64,000 nt of DNA from Sesamum alatum (GCA_034509735.1 JACGWO010000003.1:9052001-9116000), one strand, 5' to 3'. Shown: positions 34,606 to 47,612, counted from the first letter of the stretch. A program made the numbers and translations. The notes: generated from the sequence alone by a model not told the origin.

Positions 34606-36110
34606 CTTCCATGGGTATGCTGAGATACCCGGCGGGTGTTGGTAGCTCACATTTGCAATAGAATCTACAGTGCACTGCAAAGAAGCAGCAAGGCTAACAA
34701 GGATGAGAATGATGCCTGAGGCTTAGGCGATTGGCAAAGGCCGTTTGCTGGGAAGGCTCGATGAGACCGGGTCCCGTATCAGTGATCACCTGAGAATTTT
34801 AGCCCTTAGTAGTCATGTTAGGATTGTACTGGAACGAACTGTTTCTATGTACCTAGCATTGTTTCCATCACCGGTCCATTGATAGGTAGGGATATGAATT
34901 TACCCAATCAATAAAAAACGGGTTTTTTCAATTATCAAAGATGTATGGTATTCTCAATACGCTGCTTGGTACATTTGGTCAACGGTTCTCGTACATACTT
35001 CAAACAGTCTATGGGAATTATGACTGCGAGAACAACATAACGATAAACGTGTTGTCATGGATTCATAATAACCACGACATACAGTATTGGCATGCGAGGA
35101 TGTTAGGTCATTAGCGTCAAAGATTAGTATAAAGAAAGGGTGGGTGACTTCTAAAGAGTCTTAGAAATTAGTCCAAAACGATTTTGATTCAACTCCTAGG
35201 AATAGTCGACCCTTGCGAATCCTGTCTAAAGGAAAGATGGACATAGAAACCTTGTGTGGGACAAAGTTACAACATAGCCAGTGGGTTCTGATTGGATGTT
35301 TGAGTTCCATATACAGATGTCTCGTGGTCCACTAAATACTCAAGAAGCTAGAGAGGTGGGTAAACTCGTACTTTCAATTAACCTTTACCGATTGATCACT
35401 CACGGTTGGTTTTGTTTACCTGATGACGGTACAAGTCTGAAGCCTTTGAAGGTTAAGGAATAACAACGAGTAGAGAGCAAAACCGGTCGAAAAAGATTCA
35501 AATAGCCCTTCGTTCATGGACCAGGTGCGAGGTATTTTTGAGTGGTTGAGTTTACTGAATTATCTTAAAAGAGAATTGGGGATCTCTCTCTCAGTTGGAC
35601 CCTCTTCTCATGGAACACCGCAGTCTTATGGGTGTTAAAGGAAGTGAATCAGGACCTTGTTGGACATGGTCCGAGTCCATGATGGAGTTTTACCGAAACT
35701 ACCCCTTTTCCTTCTTGGGGCTACACCTCTTGAGACGGCGACCAAAGTTTTTTGAACTTGGCGCCATCTAGAAGGTATCAAAATGCCAATAAAGATATGT
35801 ATGGCAAGCTGCCTCTACAAATACTTGAAGTGTGGGTTTGGCCGCGCAGTATGTCAAGAGATTAGTGGAGATAAATTTGGACTCGAGGTCCTAGTATATG
35901 CAGGTTCATCGACTATCCGAAAGAACTGCGGGGTATTATTTCTATGATGTCCCTCCGGAGCAAAAGTTTTTTTGTCTCCGCCGAAATGGCAGTGTTTCTC
36001 GGGGGATAAAAATAAGGTTTCTTTCATCCTCGGATAAAGTCGAGACTGCGGGATGAAGGTGTCCTTGAGGGGAATATCAAGTGAGGACCAATTGAGGCGG
36101 GCAGTGACTA
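34606..36110 (+). pseudogene. protease and integrase remnants (nested element A)
   Basis: Protease active-site area is suggested at about 34,615-34,680 (counterpart of LDTGCGAYICN, with inserted bases). Integrase blocks follow: WHARMLGH counterpart at about 35,090; ESCLKER-type cysteine pair at about 35,215-35,250; LDMVRVHDGV near 35,660-35,690; and the C-terminal block RTAGYYFYDV near 35,920-35,950. All frames are broken repeatedly. Assignment rests on order and similarity to 27,820-29,185. Confidence 0.65.
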
Positions 36111-36640
36111 TCTGAGCCAGTGGTCCACTGAATTGTTCGCACGTCCTCCGTAACGGTCGCAGAGTATTCCCATGACTGATAGGTATGGATTTCTGGCCTG
36201 ATGGTCAGTTGGATAATGATCCAAAGACGTAGGACGAAGCGATTTGTCGGACATCGATTCGGGTCAAGTGGCTTGAGGATGTACCGTGATGGACTCGGAG
36301 GGGACAAACAAGATTTTGGACCCTAGCAGATCCCACCAAAAGGGTGTTAAACGCCAAAGCTGGAACATACGTTTTTGAATTGAAGTCATCGTGGATATGT
36401 ATTTCTATCAGGAACAGTCCGAATCCTGTGATACAAGAGATCAGTTGGGAGGCTACAGTTGCAACGTTTCCTGGTGTGGCTTTACCGTGGATGACATTCT
36501 TGCTGCATGACAATGAATGCTAAGATGTTTGGGTTACGCATAAAGCTGGTTGTCAACGCAATCTCATGAAGGCATATGGGCGAGGAGTCCTAACATCTCC
36601 TTGGCATAAGAATCTACAGGGATAGATTAGAAGGATTGTT
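36111..36640 (+). pseudogene. RT remnant with internal deletion (nested element A)
   Basis: Matches positions 40-250 and 565-780 of the window almost base for base, but about 330 bases between them (from GVKPVGCKW to just before the GTYV block) are missing at about 36,350. The YVDD region is present but garbled (about 36,480-36,500, TVDDILAA-like). Many frameshifts. Confidence 0.75.
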
Positions 36641-37490
36641 AGAGAATGGCCCAAGTCCTCCGCTACATTGAGAAAAGTGTTGAAGAAGATTCAAGATGGA
36701 GGAACTCAAAACGGGATTTCCTTCCAATGAGGCATGAATAAGTTATCCAACGAAGCAGTCTCCTGTAAACTGATGAGGAGCTTAAGCAATGTTTCGCGGA
36801 ACTATACCCTTCCCTCTGGCTTACAGCTGTACGGCACATACCAGTATGTTTGTTCATGCGTAGACCTTGATGTGGCCCTTTGGAGCGTAACAAGTCGATA
36901 TCAGTCGTGTGCGGGAGAACACACTGGAGTGCAGTCAAGACTATCCTGAATACATGAAGAGGATCTAAGATCTGTTTGATTCTACGCGGCGGTGGAGAGT
37001 CTGAATACTGGAAGGCTACAGCGACGCTAGGTCAGCGGGTGACGATCGATGCCAAGTCTCAGTTTGGTTTTGGTATTTAGACTAAATGCGTGGTTGGGTT
37101 AGTCTGGAAAGGTTCAAGCGGCTACCCACCTGAGGACTCCACCATGAGTTTTATACAGAGCGGCTTGGGAAGCTCTAAGAGAGTGGTTTGGTTTCGAGAG
37201 CTACATCAAGGTTGGATGTAGTACGCTGCACTTGCTAAGCCGTAATTATCTTCATGATAAGAACGGGGCGATAGCGGCTAAGCAAAGGAACGATGATCTC
37301 AAAATCAGTATATTCTTAGAACGCTAACCACTCTTACTGTAGAGAGGATGGATAACAGGAGCTCGTTCGGTTGGACCGAAGCAGCTCACACAGAAAACAT
37401 AGCAGATCCACTGCTAAGGCCCATGTCCGGCAAGTAGCCATACCACCATCTGAATAAAAGGTTCGAGGTCAATGGGTGATTGCTTTAGTC
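36641..37490 (+). pseudogene. RNase H remnant (nested element A)
   Basis: Collinear with 781-1,530 of element A1, including the CVTSRYQSC counterpart (about 36,885-36,915), DDDAKSQ segment (about 37,040-37,065), and the DPL.KPMS segment (about 37,405-37,430). Full of small insertions. Followed by a purine tract AGTGGGAAGA at 37,491-37,500. Confidence 0.75.
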
Positions 37491-37503
37491 AGTGGGAAGA
37501 TTG

Positions 37504-39819
37504 TGTTGGAATTAGGACCAGAAGCAATAGTTTGGCAATTTGTAACCTATCCGAAACGTTGAATGTGAATGTAATATTATGTGATGATGATAATAAGATG
37601 ATGTTCGTCAACGCAAATTGGTAACTCTTCTTGTTGGCGCTCATCTTACATTTGTTAAATGGTGGTTTACCTTATTATCGGCACAAAGCCCACAGCCATG
37701 GATTAACATCGTGCAGTTGGGGCCACGTATTGATGGTGGTTCAAGAAACCATCTCATTAAGCAGTTTGGTCTGAAACGTTCCAAGTCGAGGACCTCAAGA
37801 CAGGGCATCCGGAGTCCTTGAGGACTTGCGTCTGAGAGTCGTGTTCATTGGATGAGTGCGTGTTTATCGGCGAACGAGGCATGGACGCCTACACGATCTG
37901 ATGGTTGTCGACTGGGGTCGGAGCCGACTGGACTTAGACTCAAACGGGATTCATCATATGGAAGCCTCGGAAGAATAGTATATTCGTTCCGGTTACGTCT
38001 CCTAGCGTTTCCAATACTACGGGAGAGTAATCCTACAGAACTTGAGGGATCATGGCATAGAGTGACAGTACCACGTGGACGGGTGTATCTCGGATGCTGG
38101 CAAACAAAGGTATTCATTCGTAAGATGATATCATCATAAGCCTTGTTCAAGTGAGTCAGGAGAGAAATGTGTAGCGAGGACGTTGGATTCCAAGAAGAGG
38201 ATCCGTCCTGTCAGTATGTGACAGAGGTATCTCTAAGGCACTCGGAGACCGTCATATGCTGTTTGCTGAAGCTGTGGCCACAGTGTGGACAGGAATGGGT
38301 TTTCCTGTGTCGACAACAATGAGCATAGTAGTGTGTGGTCTCGCGAGTAAGCATCAGCGATGCCTCAGTCAAGGAGTCAAGGTGAACGACGGCCCCGCCT
38401 AAATTCCAGTACCTTAGACTAATGGCCGGGAGACGTTAGTATCCGGATCGTACCTCGTAGACGGAATCGCCCTAAATGTTCCACGCCAATTCAACCTAGA
38501 TTCTAGTGCCATGGACCGTGTGCTAGAAGGACCACCCAAGGTAACGGGCTGTGACACGGGCCCAAGTTCTAGCTGAGGGTGAACCATAAAGGGTCCAACC
38601 ACAAACACCGAGGAGGTTGAGAAGATGCGACTTGGAGTCATCTCGAAAGGTATAAATAAGTAATTGGATTTACTAAGGTAAGTCCTTGGAGAGCGCGCGA
38701 TATTGCTATCGGGCTTTCATTATCGGTAGAATTGGGATTTTCGATTAAAGATGGAAAGTTGAGGATGTTGAACGTTGGATATTTTTATTTGGGATTAAAC
38801 GATCAACGGGAAATAATTTAATGTGGACATTTAAAATTTGGATTTAATATTGGGTTCGTCGTAATTGGATTACGATAAAACCCGGATCCGTTATAATTAT
38901 ACCGATGAGAGAAAATAATTTCCTAATTTTGGAATAGGAAGAAGTTGGTAAACTTCGTTCCCTTAATTAAAACATAGGCCGACATGCTCCCTTGAGGAAG
39001 CAAACATCAGCCATATGTTGCCAGTGCCTAGTTTGGTTATGTTTGACTTGTCTCTTTTGGAAAGAGACAAATCAACTCCAAATCAAGCTCTTCCTTTTGG
39101 TATGATTTGTGTCCTGAGATACCATCATAACCAATAAATTCTTGGTAGGCTTGATTGAAGAATTGATAGTGATTGATTGGAATGAATCTAGACATCCTTG
39201 GATGAACCTAGACACATTCAATCATCACATTAATTATGTATATATTTAGAATATACAACACCTAGCATAAGTGATTCATTATTCATCTTTTTCTAGGAAA
39301 AGAGAAGACAAAAATCCTCTCCTCTCTCTCAAAATTTCGTGCTCCCTCCCTCTCTTACACTTGTGTTCTTCACTTGATTTTGAATCAAGAAGAAGAACAA
39401 AGTAAGTTTAAGAGAACACTAATTCATAGTGTTCTTCTCTTAAACCGATTCCTTCCTAAACCCGTTCTTTTCTAGCAAGAAGAACGTGTATTTCTTCCGG
39501 TGTGGTGTGGATCACCTTTGGAGAATCCATACGTTTGGATTTCTTGAGCATTCCGGAGAAGGAACAACGCTAGTAGCCGGGAGCATACGCTAAACAATCA
39601 AAGGTAACGGTTTATTACGCTTTGATTGATTTCATTTGCATATCTATGCCCTATGTGTTTAATATATGTTTTAATATTTACACATCCTACATCGAACCCC
39701 CGTTGAGCACCCAAGGGTACACCCCTTGGATTCGCGTATTTTGAATTTGATTTAAATTTACGCTATTTCTCGCCTTTCTCGCTTCCGCTCGCGCTCCCGG
39801 GCGATCCGCTTGTCCTTCA
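37504..39819 (+). repeat. 3' LTR of nested element A
   Basis: TGTTGGAATTAGG to TTGTCCTTCA, 2,316 bases, longer than other A LTRs because of many inserted bases up to about 39,200. After that it is almost identical to other copies. The right target duplication GGAAC follows at 39,820. Confidence 0.9.
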
Positions 39820-39824
39820 GGAAC

Positions 39825-40740
39825 CCTCACTTAGAGGATTCAGGATTAACAGCCGAAGGGCTGACCAACCTCGAGAAGTCCAACATGCTAGGCATGAAGA
39901 ACAGCCTCAGGAACAGCCAGTCCCGGTTCCTGAACCACCAGCTCCGATACAGTCAGCGCCCACAGTCACCACTGACGTTCCCGTTCTCCGTAGGTCCACT
40001 AGAGGTCCAGACCCTCCAGTGAGATATGGCTTTCTATGTGCGACCGATTTTTGGATAACGACCCTAAGACATATGGAGAAGCGATGTCTGATCGACTCCG
40101 GGAAATGGCTTGAGGCCATGAAAGCCGAAATGGACTCCATGAGCGAGAACAAGTTTGGAGTCTCGTAGATCACCGAAAGATGTTAAGCCAGTCGGCTGTA
40201 AGTGGGTCTACAAGCGCAATCTTGGCGTTGATGGAGAAGTCACAACCTTTAAGGCTAGGCTTGTACCTAAGGGATACACTCAACGACCCGGGTCGATTTT
40301 TGAGGATACCTACTCGCCAGTAGCCATGGCTAAATCCATTCGGATTCTGCTCGCCATAGCAGCATGGTATGACTATGAGATATTGGCAGATGGACGTGAA
40401 AACGGCCTTCCTCAACGGTTTCGTTGAAGAAGAGATCTATATGGATCAGCCGCAGGGTTTCACGCTCACCGGAGAAGAACAGAAAGTCGGTCGTCTCCAG
40501 AAGTCCATCTATGGCCTCAAACAAGCCTCCCGAAGTTGGAACATTCGCTTTGATGAAGTAATACGGGGTTATGACTTCATCGAAAACGAATTCGACCCTT
40601 GTGTATACAAGAAGGTCAGTGGAGCTCAATAGTGTTCCTAGTGCTTTATGTGGATGACATTCTGCTCATTGGTAATGACGTTAGAATGTTAGGAAAAAAC
40701 AAAAGCATGGTTGTCAACCCAGTTTTCCATGAAGGACTTG
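39825..40740 (+). pseudogene. RT (element B), resuming after nested A
   Basis: Continues B pol: a linker rich in P, V and Q (39,825-40,020), then RT blocks [79 protein letters not shown] and the catalytic LYVDDILLIGND at about 40,643-40,680. Frame changes at about 40,382 (an extra T) and about 40,625 separate the blocks. Function would be cDNA synthesis. Single-base indels, rather than substitutions, are the main damage. Confidence 0.93.
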
Positions 40741-41625
40741 GGTGAAGCCTCCTACATCCTAGGCATCCAGATTGTCAGGGACAGATCTAAAAGGATGTTG
40801 GGACTCACCAAAACTCGTATATGGAGAAAGTCCTAAAGAGATATCGAATGGACAACTCCAAACGAGGATTCCTTCCAATGAGGCATGGGATCAAGTTATC
40901 CAAGAAACAGTCCCCACAGACTGATGAGGAAATTGAAAGGATGAAAGTCATCCTCTATGCTTCTGCCGTAGGTAGCATCCAATATGCGGTCCACTGCACT
41001 AGGCCTGACATTGCATACGCTTTGAGCGTGACAAGCAGATATCAGTCCTGCACAGGAGAAGCACATTGGAATGCTGTTAAGGGCATCCTTAAGTACCTAA
41101 GGAGACTAAGGAGATGTTTCTTAGTCTATGGCAATGGAGAACTAATTCTGGAAGGCTTTAGCGACGCTAGCTTCCAGTCTGATGACGATGATGCCAAGTC
41201 TCAATCGGGGTACGTATTCAAACTCAATGGAGGAGTAGTAGCTTGGAAAGTTCCAAGCAAGCAACCATTGCTGACTCCACCACAGAGGCTGAATACATGC
41301 AGCTTCAGAAGCTGCTAAGGAAGCGGTTTGGATGAGAAACTACATCCAAGAGTTGGGTGTGGTGCTAGCATCGCCGAGCCCGTTGTCATCTTCTGTGATA
41401 ACAACGGCGCTATAGCGCAAGCAGAACCGAGAGTCTCATCACCGTTCCAAACACATTCTTAGACGCTACATCTTCTTAGAGAAATGGTAGGAAGAGGTGA
41501 CGTCCGGATGGGCCGAGTCAACTCGGCAGACAACACAGCAGACCCGCTGACAAAGCCTATGTCGCAGAGCGCTCATACGCAACATCTTGAGAAGATGGGA
41601 TTAAGCATATGGGCAATTGGCTTTA
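40741..41625 (+). pseudogene. end of RT and RNase H (element B)
   Basis: Open at 40,821-41,318 with MDNSKRGFLPMRHGIKLSKK, CTRPDIAYALSVTSRYQS and DASFQSDDDDAKSQSGY; a frameshift at about 41,250 (one lost base in the VAWK-S-SKQ region) follows. The DNNGAIA block (about 41,398), HHRSKHIL counterpart (about 41,435) and DPLTKPMSQSAHTQHLEKMG (about 41,540-41,600) lie in other frames. It corresponds to the open minus-strand copy at 20,191-20,977. Confidence 0.92.
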
Positions 41626-41630
41626 AAGTC

Positions 41631-41640
41631 AAGTGGGAGA
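41631..41640 (+). other. polypurine tract of element B
   Basis: AAGTGGGAGA then T, directly before the 3' LTR start TGTTAGAATAGG. Confidence 0.9.
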
Positions 41641-41641
41641 T

Positions 41642-43617
41642 TGTTAGAATAGGTGATCATGTAAGCCAATTTTGGCAGGAATATGTAACCTATGTCTAGA
41701 CAATTCTTTGGTATTTGATAAAACATTTATGAATAAAGAAGTGAAAATTCATATGGCAAATACTTTGTTTACGTTCACTTATATCTGCATTTACATTTCT
41801 GTTCACTACGCAAACAAAGCCACGGACTGAGTAACGATTTCGGGGACTGGGACTACGCTTGGAGGTAGGTCAATGAAATCAGTCTCACCGATCAGTCCGA
41901 AAATCTCCAAGTCAAGGAATCCCGGAAATGGGTACCGGGATTCCTTTGAGACTTGCACTAAGCATCTGCTGTCGTATTTCATCGACGGGTGACGAAGGTC
42001 GTCTAAGCAGTGTTAGTGGGTCAGCATGCTAGGAAGCAGCTGACTGAGGTGCCTCAAGGGAACCATCTTACGGAGGACCTTGAGTATAGTCAGCAAGGTA
42101 TGACGTGTATTCCGGTTTCCAACGGTACAGGCCAAGTCCTTTGACTTGAGGAACTGCTGAGTTTACCTGTGCATCAGGTCTGTATTTTAGATATGGTGAG
42201 AGATTGCCAAAATACGCTTGAGTAGTCATAAGCCATGTCTAGTGCAGCTCGGGTGCACAAAGTGACAGTAAGTTTCCAAGAAAGGATCTGTCTCCTGTCA
42301 AAAGGTATTGACAGTTGAGTCTCATGTATGCTCTGTGTCTTGTCCCTGAAATCTGTGGCCACAGTGACTGAACAGAAGGGAAAGGTTTCCCTTGCGGCGT
42401 TTAGTAAGGACAGACCGACACTTAGGTCCAAAATGGGTACCTGCTTTTTTCCGTGCCCTAGACTCTAAGTGATGAGACGAAGACAGAAGGACAAGTGTAC
42501 TGTTAGAGCCTAAATGTTCATCCCCGAATATTTCACCTAGTCTCTAGTGCCATGGACCGTTGCTAGATGGCCACCCATGGTAACGGGCGGATTCTAGGAA
42601 TCCGACCAAGTCTAGCTGAATGGTGAACCTAAAGAGTCACACACACTTAGTATTTAATTTGAAATTAAATATTGGAGTAAAGGAATGATTAAATTAGATT
42701 TAATCGGGTCCTATAATTTCTTGGAGAAATTAATTCCTTTTATTTGATAAAGAGAATTAAATTAATAAATAGGATTTATTAAAAGGGTTGATTTAATGGG
42801 CTTAGAATAAATAATAATGTTTATTTATTATATTATATATTATTCTTTTTAGCCTTTTTGAATATTTAATGGGATTTAAATATTTCCATTAAATTAAAAT
42901 CAACGGTTGAGATGGAAAGGGGAGATGGAAGGCTAGGATTAGTTTGACTAGGTCAAACACTAGTTTGACTAGGACTTTGACTAGGTCAAAAATCTTAGTC
43001 AAATTAGATTACTTAGAGTTTGAGTTTAAAGAGGATTAAACTCCTCTATATAAACCTCTAGCTTCCAACAATTTAGGATGATGATTCTTGAAAACCCACA
43101 CAACACACACTCTCCCTTCTCCTCATCTCTCGTCCGCCCCCTCTCTCTCTAGCAAGAAAATATTTCTTAGTTCTTTTTGTTCTTGAACATTAGAACTCAG
43201 ACGAACCAATACCGTTAATTGATAACGTGTTATTGATTCGTCCACTCCAAAAATTATACACTTGTTCGTTGCTAGCACGACGTGCAAGATACGTGGGTGG
43301 ATCGTGTGTCACGATTGGAGGGTCTCAAGAACGAGATCTTGGTGCAAACGGGGAACAACGCGAGTAGCCGTGAAGACGAAAACGACAACGGGTAGGTCTC
43401 GTTTTTTTTTCGTCCCTCTTTAATTTTCAACTCTATGGCCTCCATGATTTCCTTATTTGCTTTAATGATCATGAGATACACCAAACGCCGGGAACCTCAA
43501 GGGACCCCTTGAGCGTGTTCTTTAAATTAAAAGCATGCCTTTTATTTTTGTATGTTTTATTTTTTATCGCGCTTCCGCATTTGCGCAATTCCCGGGACGA
43601 TCCACCGATTTCTTTCA
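41642..43617 (+). repeat. 3' LTR of element B
   Basis: 1,976 bases from TGTTAGAATAGG to GATTTCTTTCA. Near-identical to the 5' LTR at 22,643. TATA box TATATAAA at 43,047-43,054. The right target duplication CGTCT (43,618-43,622) follows. Confidence 0.95.
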
Positions 43618-43622
43618 CGTCT

Positions 43623-43970
43623 GGCACCAATGAAACTCGGCACTCACCTAGTGAATGCAATACTTAGTGCAAGTCTCTATAGGGCACTCGCGGCCCAGTC
43701 TTGAGGTCCTCGACTTAGAACTTTTTCTGACCGGCCCTCAAGGAGTTGGTTTCATAGCTGCCTACCTATGCACAGCTCAACTCAATGGGTTTAACCAATC
43801 GGTCTGTGGGCATTTATTGTGACATTGAAACGCATTCAATATAAGTAGTAAGCACAACAAACACATTTTGTCAATGATGAATACTTACTTTATCCATCAA
43901 TTGAATATTACATTGATAAAGATCGATGAATATTGTAAGAATAGCCAATCTAATTGCACCTATTCTAACA
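43623..43970 (-). repeat. group D LTR fragment, right part
   Basis: Continues 21,465-22,642 after the B insertion and ends CCTATTCTAACA at 43,970. Counterpart of 51,397-51,754 in the D element. What follows is not the expected purine tract but an inner pol segment, so a deletion joins them. Confidence 0.85.
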
Positions 43971-44228
43971 CTAGTAAGCTCAAGTTGTCTATTTCTAGAC
44001 ACTTTGATCTACCCGCCTCCTTATCCTAACTAGAGTAATGTGCTAACCTTTGCATGCCAGATTTTGTAAGTTTATTCTCAATTATCCTTTATGTCGTTTG
44101 CTTTTTTAGCAAACATAATTCAATAATGAATAGAGTAAAACAATTATGTAAAAAGTCCGGGAGACTCATCATGAAATGAAATTTTTATTAATCAAATTGC
44201 CAACAATAAGAAATACACAATTTAATCA
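43971..44228 (-). pseudogene. pol fragment, GAG-pre-integrase region (second D element)
   Basis: About 258 bases similar to 53,589-53,880 of the D element, including the block encoding HAKxxHI..IRRLVD on the minus strand, heavily decayed. It shows that the D LTR piece belonged to a larger D element that lost its RT/RNase H region. Confidence 0.65.
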
Positions 44229-44327
44229 TGTTAGAATAGGTGACCATGTAAGCCAATTTTGGCAGGAATATGTAACCTATGTCTAGACAATTTCTGGTGT
44301 TTGATAAAAACATTTATGAATAAAGAA
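44229..44327 (+). repeat. 5' tip of a group B LTR
   Basis: The first about 99 bases of a plus-strand B LTR (TGTTAGAATAGG to ATGAATAAAGAA). It switches at AAAGAA to inverted LTR sequence, which starts the large inverted repeat. Confidence 0.85.
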
Positions 44328-44388
44328 CTAGAAAATATTTTTCTTGGAGAGTGGAGAGAGAGAGGGCAGACGAGAGAGAGGGGAGAGA

Positions 44389-46617
44389 TGTTGGAATAGG
44401 TGACCAGAAAGCCAATAGGTTTGGCAATTTGTAACCTATCCGACAACTTGATGTGAATGTAATATTATTATGTGATGAATAAGATGAGTATTCGTCACCA
44501 ATGGTACCTTCTTTGTTGCCCTCATCTTACATTTGTTAAAATGGTATTTAACTTATATCGCAACAAAGCCCAAAGACCATGGATAACAACTCGTGCAGTT
44601 GGGCACGCATTGGATGGTGGTCATGAAACCAGACTGATTTAAGAGTTGGGTCTGAAACGTTCCAAGTCGAGGACCTCGAGACAGGGCATCGAGAGTCCTA
44701 TTGAGACTTGCGTCAAGAGTCGTGTTCATTGGATGAGTGCCGTGTTTCATCGGCGACAGGCGTGGGACGCCTACACGATCTTGATGGGTTGGTCGACTGG
44801 GGTCGAGCCGACTGGACTGACTCGCGGGGATCATCATATGGAAGCCTTGGAGGCTTGTTCGGTATGATTGGATTCCCCGGTTCCGATAGTACGGGAGTAA
44901 TCCTCAGACTTGAGAAATCATGGCAGTTACGTGCACAGGACGACTGTATCTTGGATCTGGCGAGAGGTGATCATTCTGTAAGATGATCATTATAAGCCTT
45001 GTCCAGTGCAGTCAGAATATGTAGCAAGGACGGTGGATTCCAAGAAGAGGATCCGTCCCTGTCAGTATATGACAGAGGTATCTCCTATGCACTCGGAGAC
45101 ACGTACATGCTGTTTGAAGCTGTGGCCACAGTGGTTGGTCGAACAGGGAATGATTTCCTGTGTCGACGCAATGAAGCATACGTGGTCTCGAGTATTAAGC
45201 ATAGATGCCTAGTCAAGGATGGGAACCGACGCCCAATTCCATACCCTAGACTAAGGCCGGGAGAACGGTAGACGGAAGGATCGTACCCGTACGGAATCGG
45301 CGCCTAAATGTTCACGCCAATTCACCTAGTCTCTAGTGCATGGACCGTTGCTAGAACGGCCACCATGGTAACGGGCCCTTGTGGGACACGGGCCAAGTCT
45401 AGCTGAGGGTGAACCTAAAGGGTCACACACAAATCACCGAGGAGGTTGAGAGATCGACTTGGAGTCAATCTCGAAGGATAAAATAAGTAATTGGATTACT
45501 TAAAGGGAAAGTCCATTGGATGACGGCCGATATTGTATCGGCTTTCATTTAATCGGTAAATTGGATTTTCGATTTAAATATGGAAAGTTGAGATGTTGAG
45601 ACGTTGGATCTTTTAATTGGATTTAAAAGATCAACGGGAATAATTTAAGTGGACATTAAATTGGATTTAATATTGGGTTCGTCGTAATTGGATTACGATA
45701 AAATCCGGTCCGTTAAATTATACCCGAGAGGAGAAATAATTCCTAATTTGGAATAGGAAAGAAGTTGGACTTCTTCCCTTAATTAAAACATAGCCGACAT
45801 GCTCGCCTTGGAGGAAGCAAAATCAGCCATGTTGCATGCTAGGTGGTATGTTGATTGTCTCTTTTGGAAAGAGACAAATCAACTCCAATCAAGCTCTTCC
45901 CTTTTGGTATGATTTGATCACACCATAAATTTTGGTAGCTTGATTGAAGAATTGATGGTGATTGATTGGAATGAATCTAGACATCCTTGGATGAACCTAG
46001 ACACATTCCAATAATCACATTAATTATGTATATATATTAGAATATACAACACCTAACATAAGTGATTCATTATTCATCTTTTTCTAGGAAAAAGAGAAGA
46101 CAAAAATCCTCTCCTCTCTCTCAAAATTTCGTGCTCCCTCCCTCTCTTACACTTGTGTTCTTCACTTGATTTTGAATCAAGAAGAAGAACAAAGTAAGTT
46201 TAAGAGAACACTAATTCATAGTGTTCTTCTCTTAAACCGATTCCTTCCTAGACCCGTTCTTTTCTAGCAAGAAGAACGTGTGTTTCTTCCGGTGTGGTGT
46301 GGATCACCTTTGGAGAATCCATACGTTTGGATTTCGTGAACATTCCGGAGAAGGAACAACGCTAGTAGCCGGGAGCATACGCTAAACAATCAAAGGTAAC
46401 GGTTTATTACGCTTTGATTGATTTCATTTGTATATCTATGCCCTATGTGTTTAAATATATGTTTTAATATTTACACATCCTACATCGAACGCCCGGTTGA
46501 GCACCCAAGGGTACACCCCTTGGGATTTCGCGTATTTTGAATTTGATTTAAATTTACGCAATTTTCTCGCTTTTCTCACTTCCGCTCGCGCTCCCAGGCG
46601 GATCTGCTTGTCCTTCA
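44389..46617 (+). repeat. solo LTR, group A, in the left arm of the inverted repeat
   Basis: Complete 2,229-base LTR, TGTTGGAATAGG to TTGTCCTTCA, with target duplication AGAGA (44,384-44,388; 46,618-46,622). It sits in the CT/GA-rich tract of the B LTR and is absent from the opposite arm, so it came after the inverted duplication. Confidence 0.95.
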
Positions 46618-47612
46618 AGAGAGGCCGAAATTATGTGTGTGTTGTGTGTGTGTTGGAATTTCATCATCCTTCAAAAAGTTGGAAGCTAGAGGTATTTATA
46701 GAGGAGGAGTTTAATCCTCTTTAAACTCCTACTCTAAGAACTCTAATTTGTCTAGGATTTTGACCTAGTCAAAGTCCTAGTCAAACTAGTGTTTGACCTA
46801 GTCAAACAAATCCTAGCCTTCCATCTCCCCTTTCCATCTCAACCGTTGATTTTAATTTAATGGAATATTTAAATCCCATTAAATATTCCAAAAGGCTAAA
46901 AACAAATATAATAAATAAATATTATAATTTTTTCTAAGCCCATTAAATCAACCCTTTAATAAATCCTATTTATTAATTTAATTCCCTTTATCAAATATAA
47001 GGAATTAATTTCTCCAAGAAAATATAGGACCCGATTAAATCTAATTTAATCATTCCTTTACTCCAATATTTAATTCCAAATTAAATACTAAGTGTGTGTG
47101 GATAGTGTGTGACTCTTTAGGTTCACCTTTCAGCTAGACTTGGTCGGATTCCTAGAATCCGTCCGTTACCATGGGTGGCCATCTACCAACGGTCCATGGC
47201 ACTAGAGACTAGGTGAAATAATTGAGGATGAACATTTAGGCTCTAACAGTACACTTGTCCTTCTGTCTTCGGTCTCATCACTTAGAGTTTAGGGTACGGA
47301 AAAAGCAGGTACCCATTTTGGACCTAAGTGTCGGTCTGTCTTACTAAACGCCACAAGGGAAACCTTCCCTTCTGTTCAGTTACTGTGGCCACAGATTTTA
47401 GGGACAAGACACAGAGCGTACATGAGACTCAACTGTCAATACCTTTTGACAGGAGCCAGATCCTTTCTTGGAAAATACTGTCACTCTGTACACCCGAGCT
47501 GCACTAGACATGGCTTATGACTACTCAATAGTATTTTGGCAATCTCTCACCATATCTAAGATACAGACCTGATGCACAGGTGAACTCAGCAGTTCCTCAA
47601 GTCAAAAGACAT

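Larger units (their letters stand above)
29175..39819 (+). mobile_element. complete copia element A nested in element B
   Basis: Element of 10,645 bases with two group A LTRs (29,175-31,350 and 37,504-39,819) and target duplication GGAAC (29,170-29,174; 39,820-39,824). B pol is continuous across it. Inside are primer site, leader, gag, protease, integrase, RT and RNase H remnants in normal order. From about 30,170 to 39,200 the sequence carries a very high density of one- to few-base insertions and deletions compared with other A copies, although both outer LTR ends are clean. Because it is younger than its host, such decay is unexpected; a poor assembly consensus is likely. Confidence 0.93.
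22643..43617 (+). mobile_element. full-length copia element B (with nested A)
   Basis: Complete element bounded by two group B LTRs (22,643-24,633 and 41,642-43,617) and a perfect target duplication CGTCT (22,638-22,642 and 43,618-43,622). The D LTR sequence is continuous across the insertion. Internal order: primer site, 2.3-kb leader, gag, protease, integrase, RT, RNase H, purine tract. Pol is split by a whole A element at 29,175-39,819 with its own duplication GGAAC. Without the nested element B is about 10.3 kb. The LTRs differ by a handful of changes over their first 250 bases, so insertion is fairly recent, but the coding region carries frameshifts and stops and is inactive. Confidence 0.95.
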
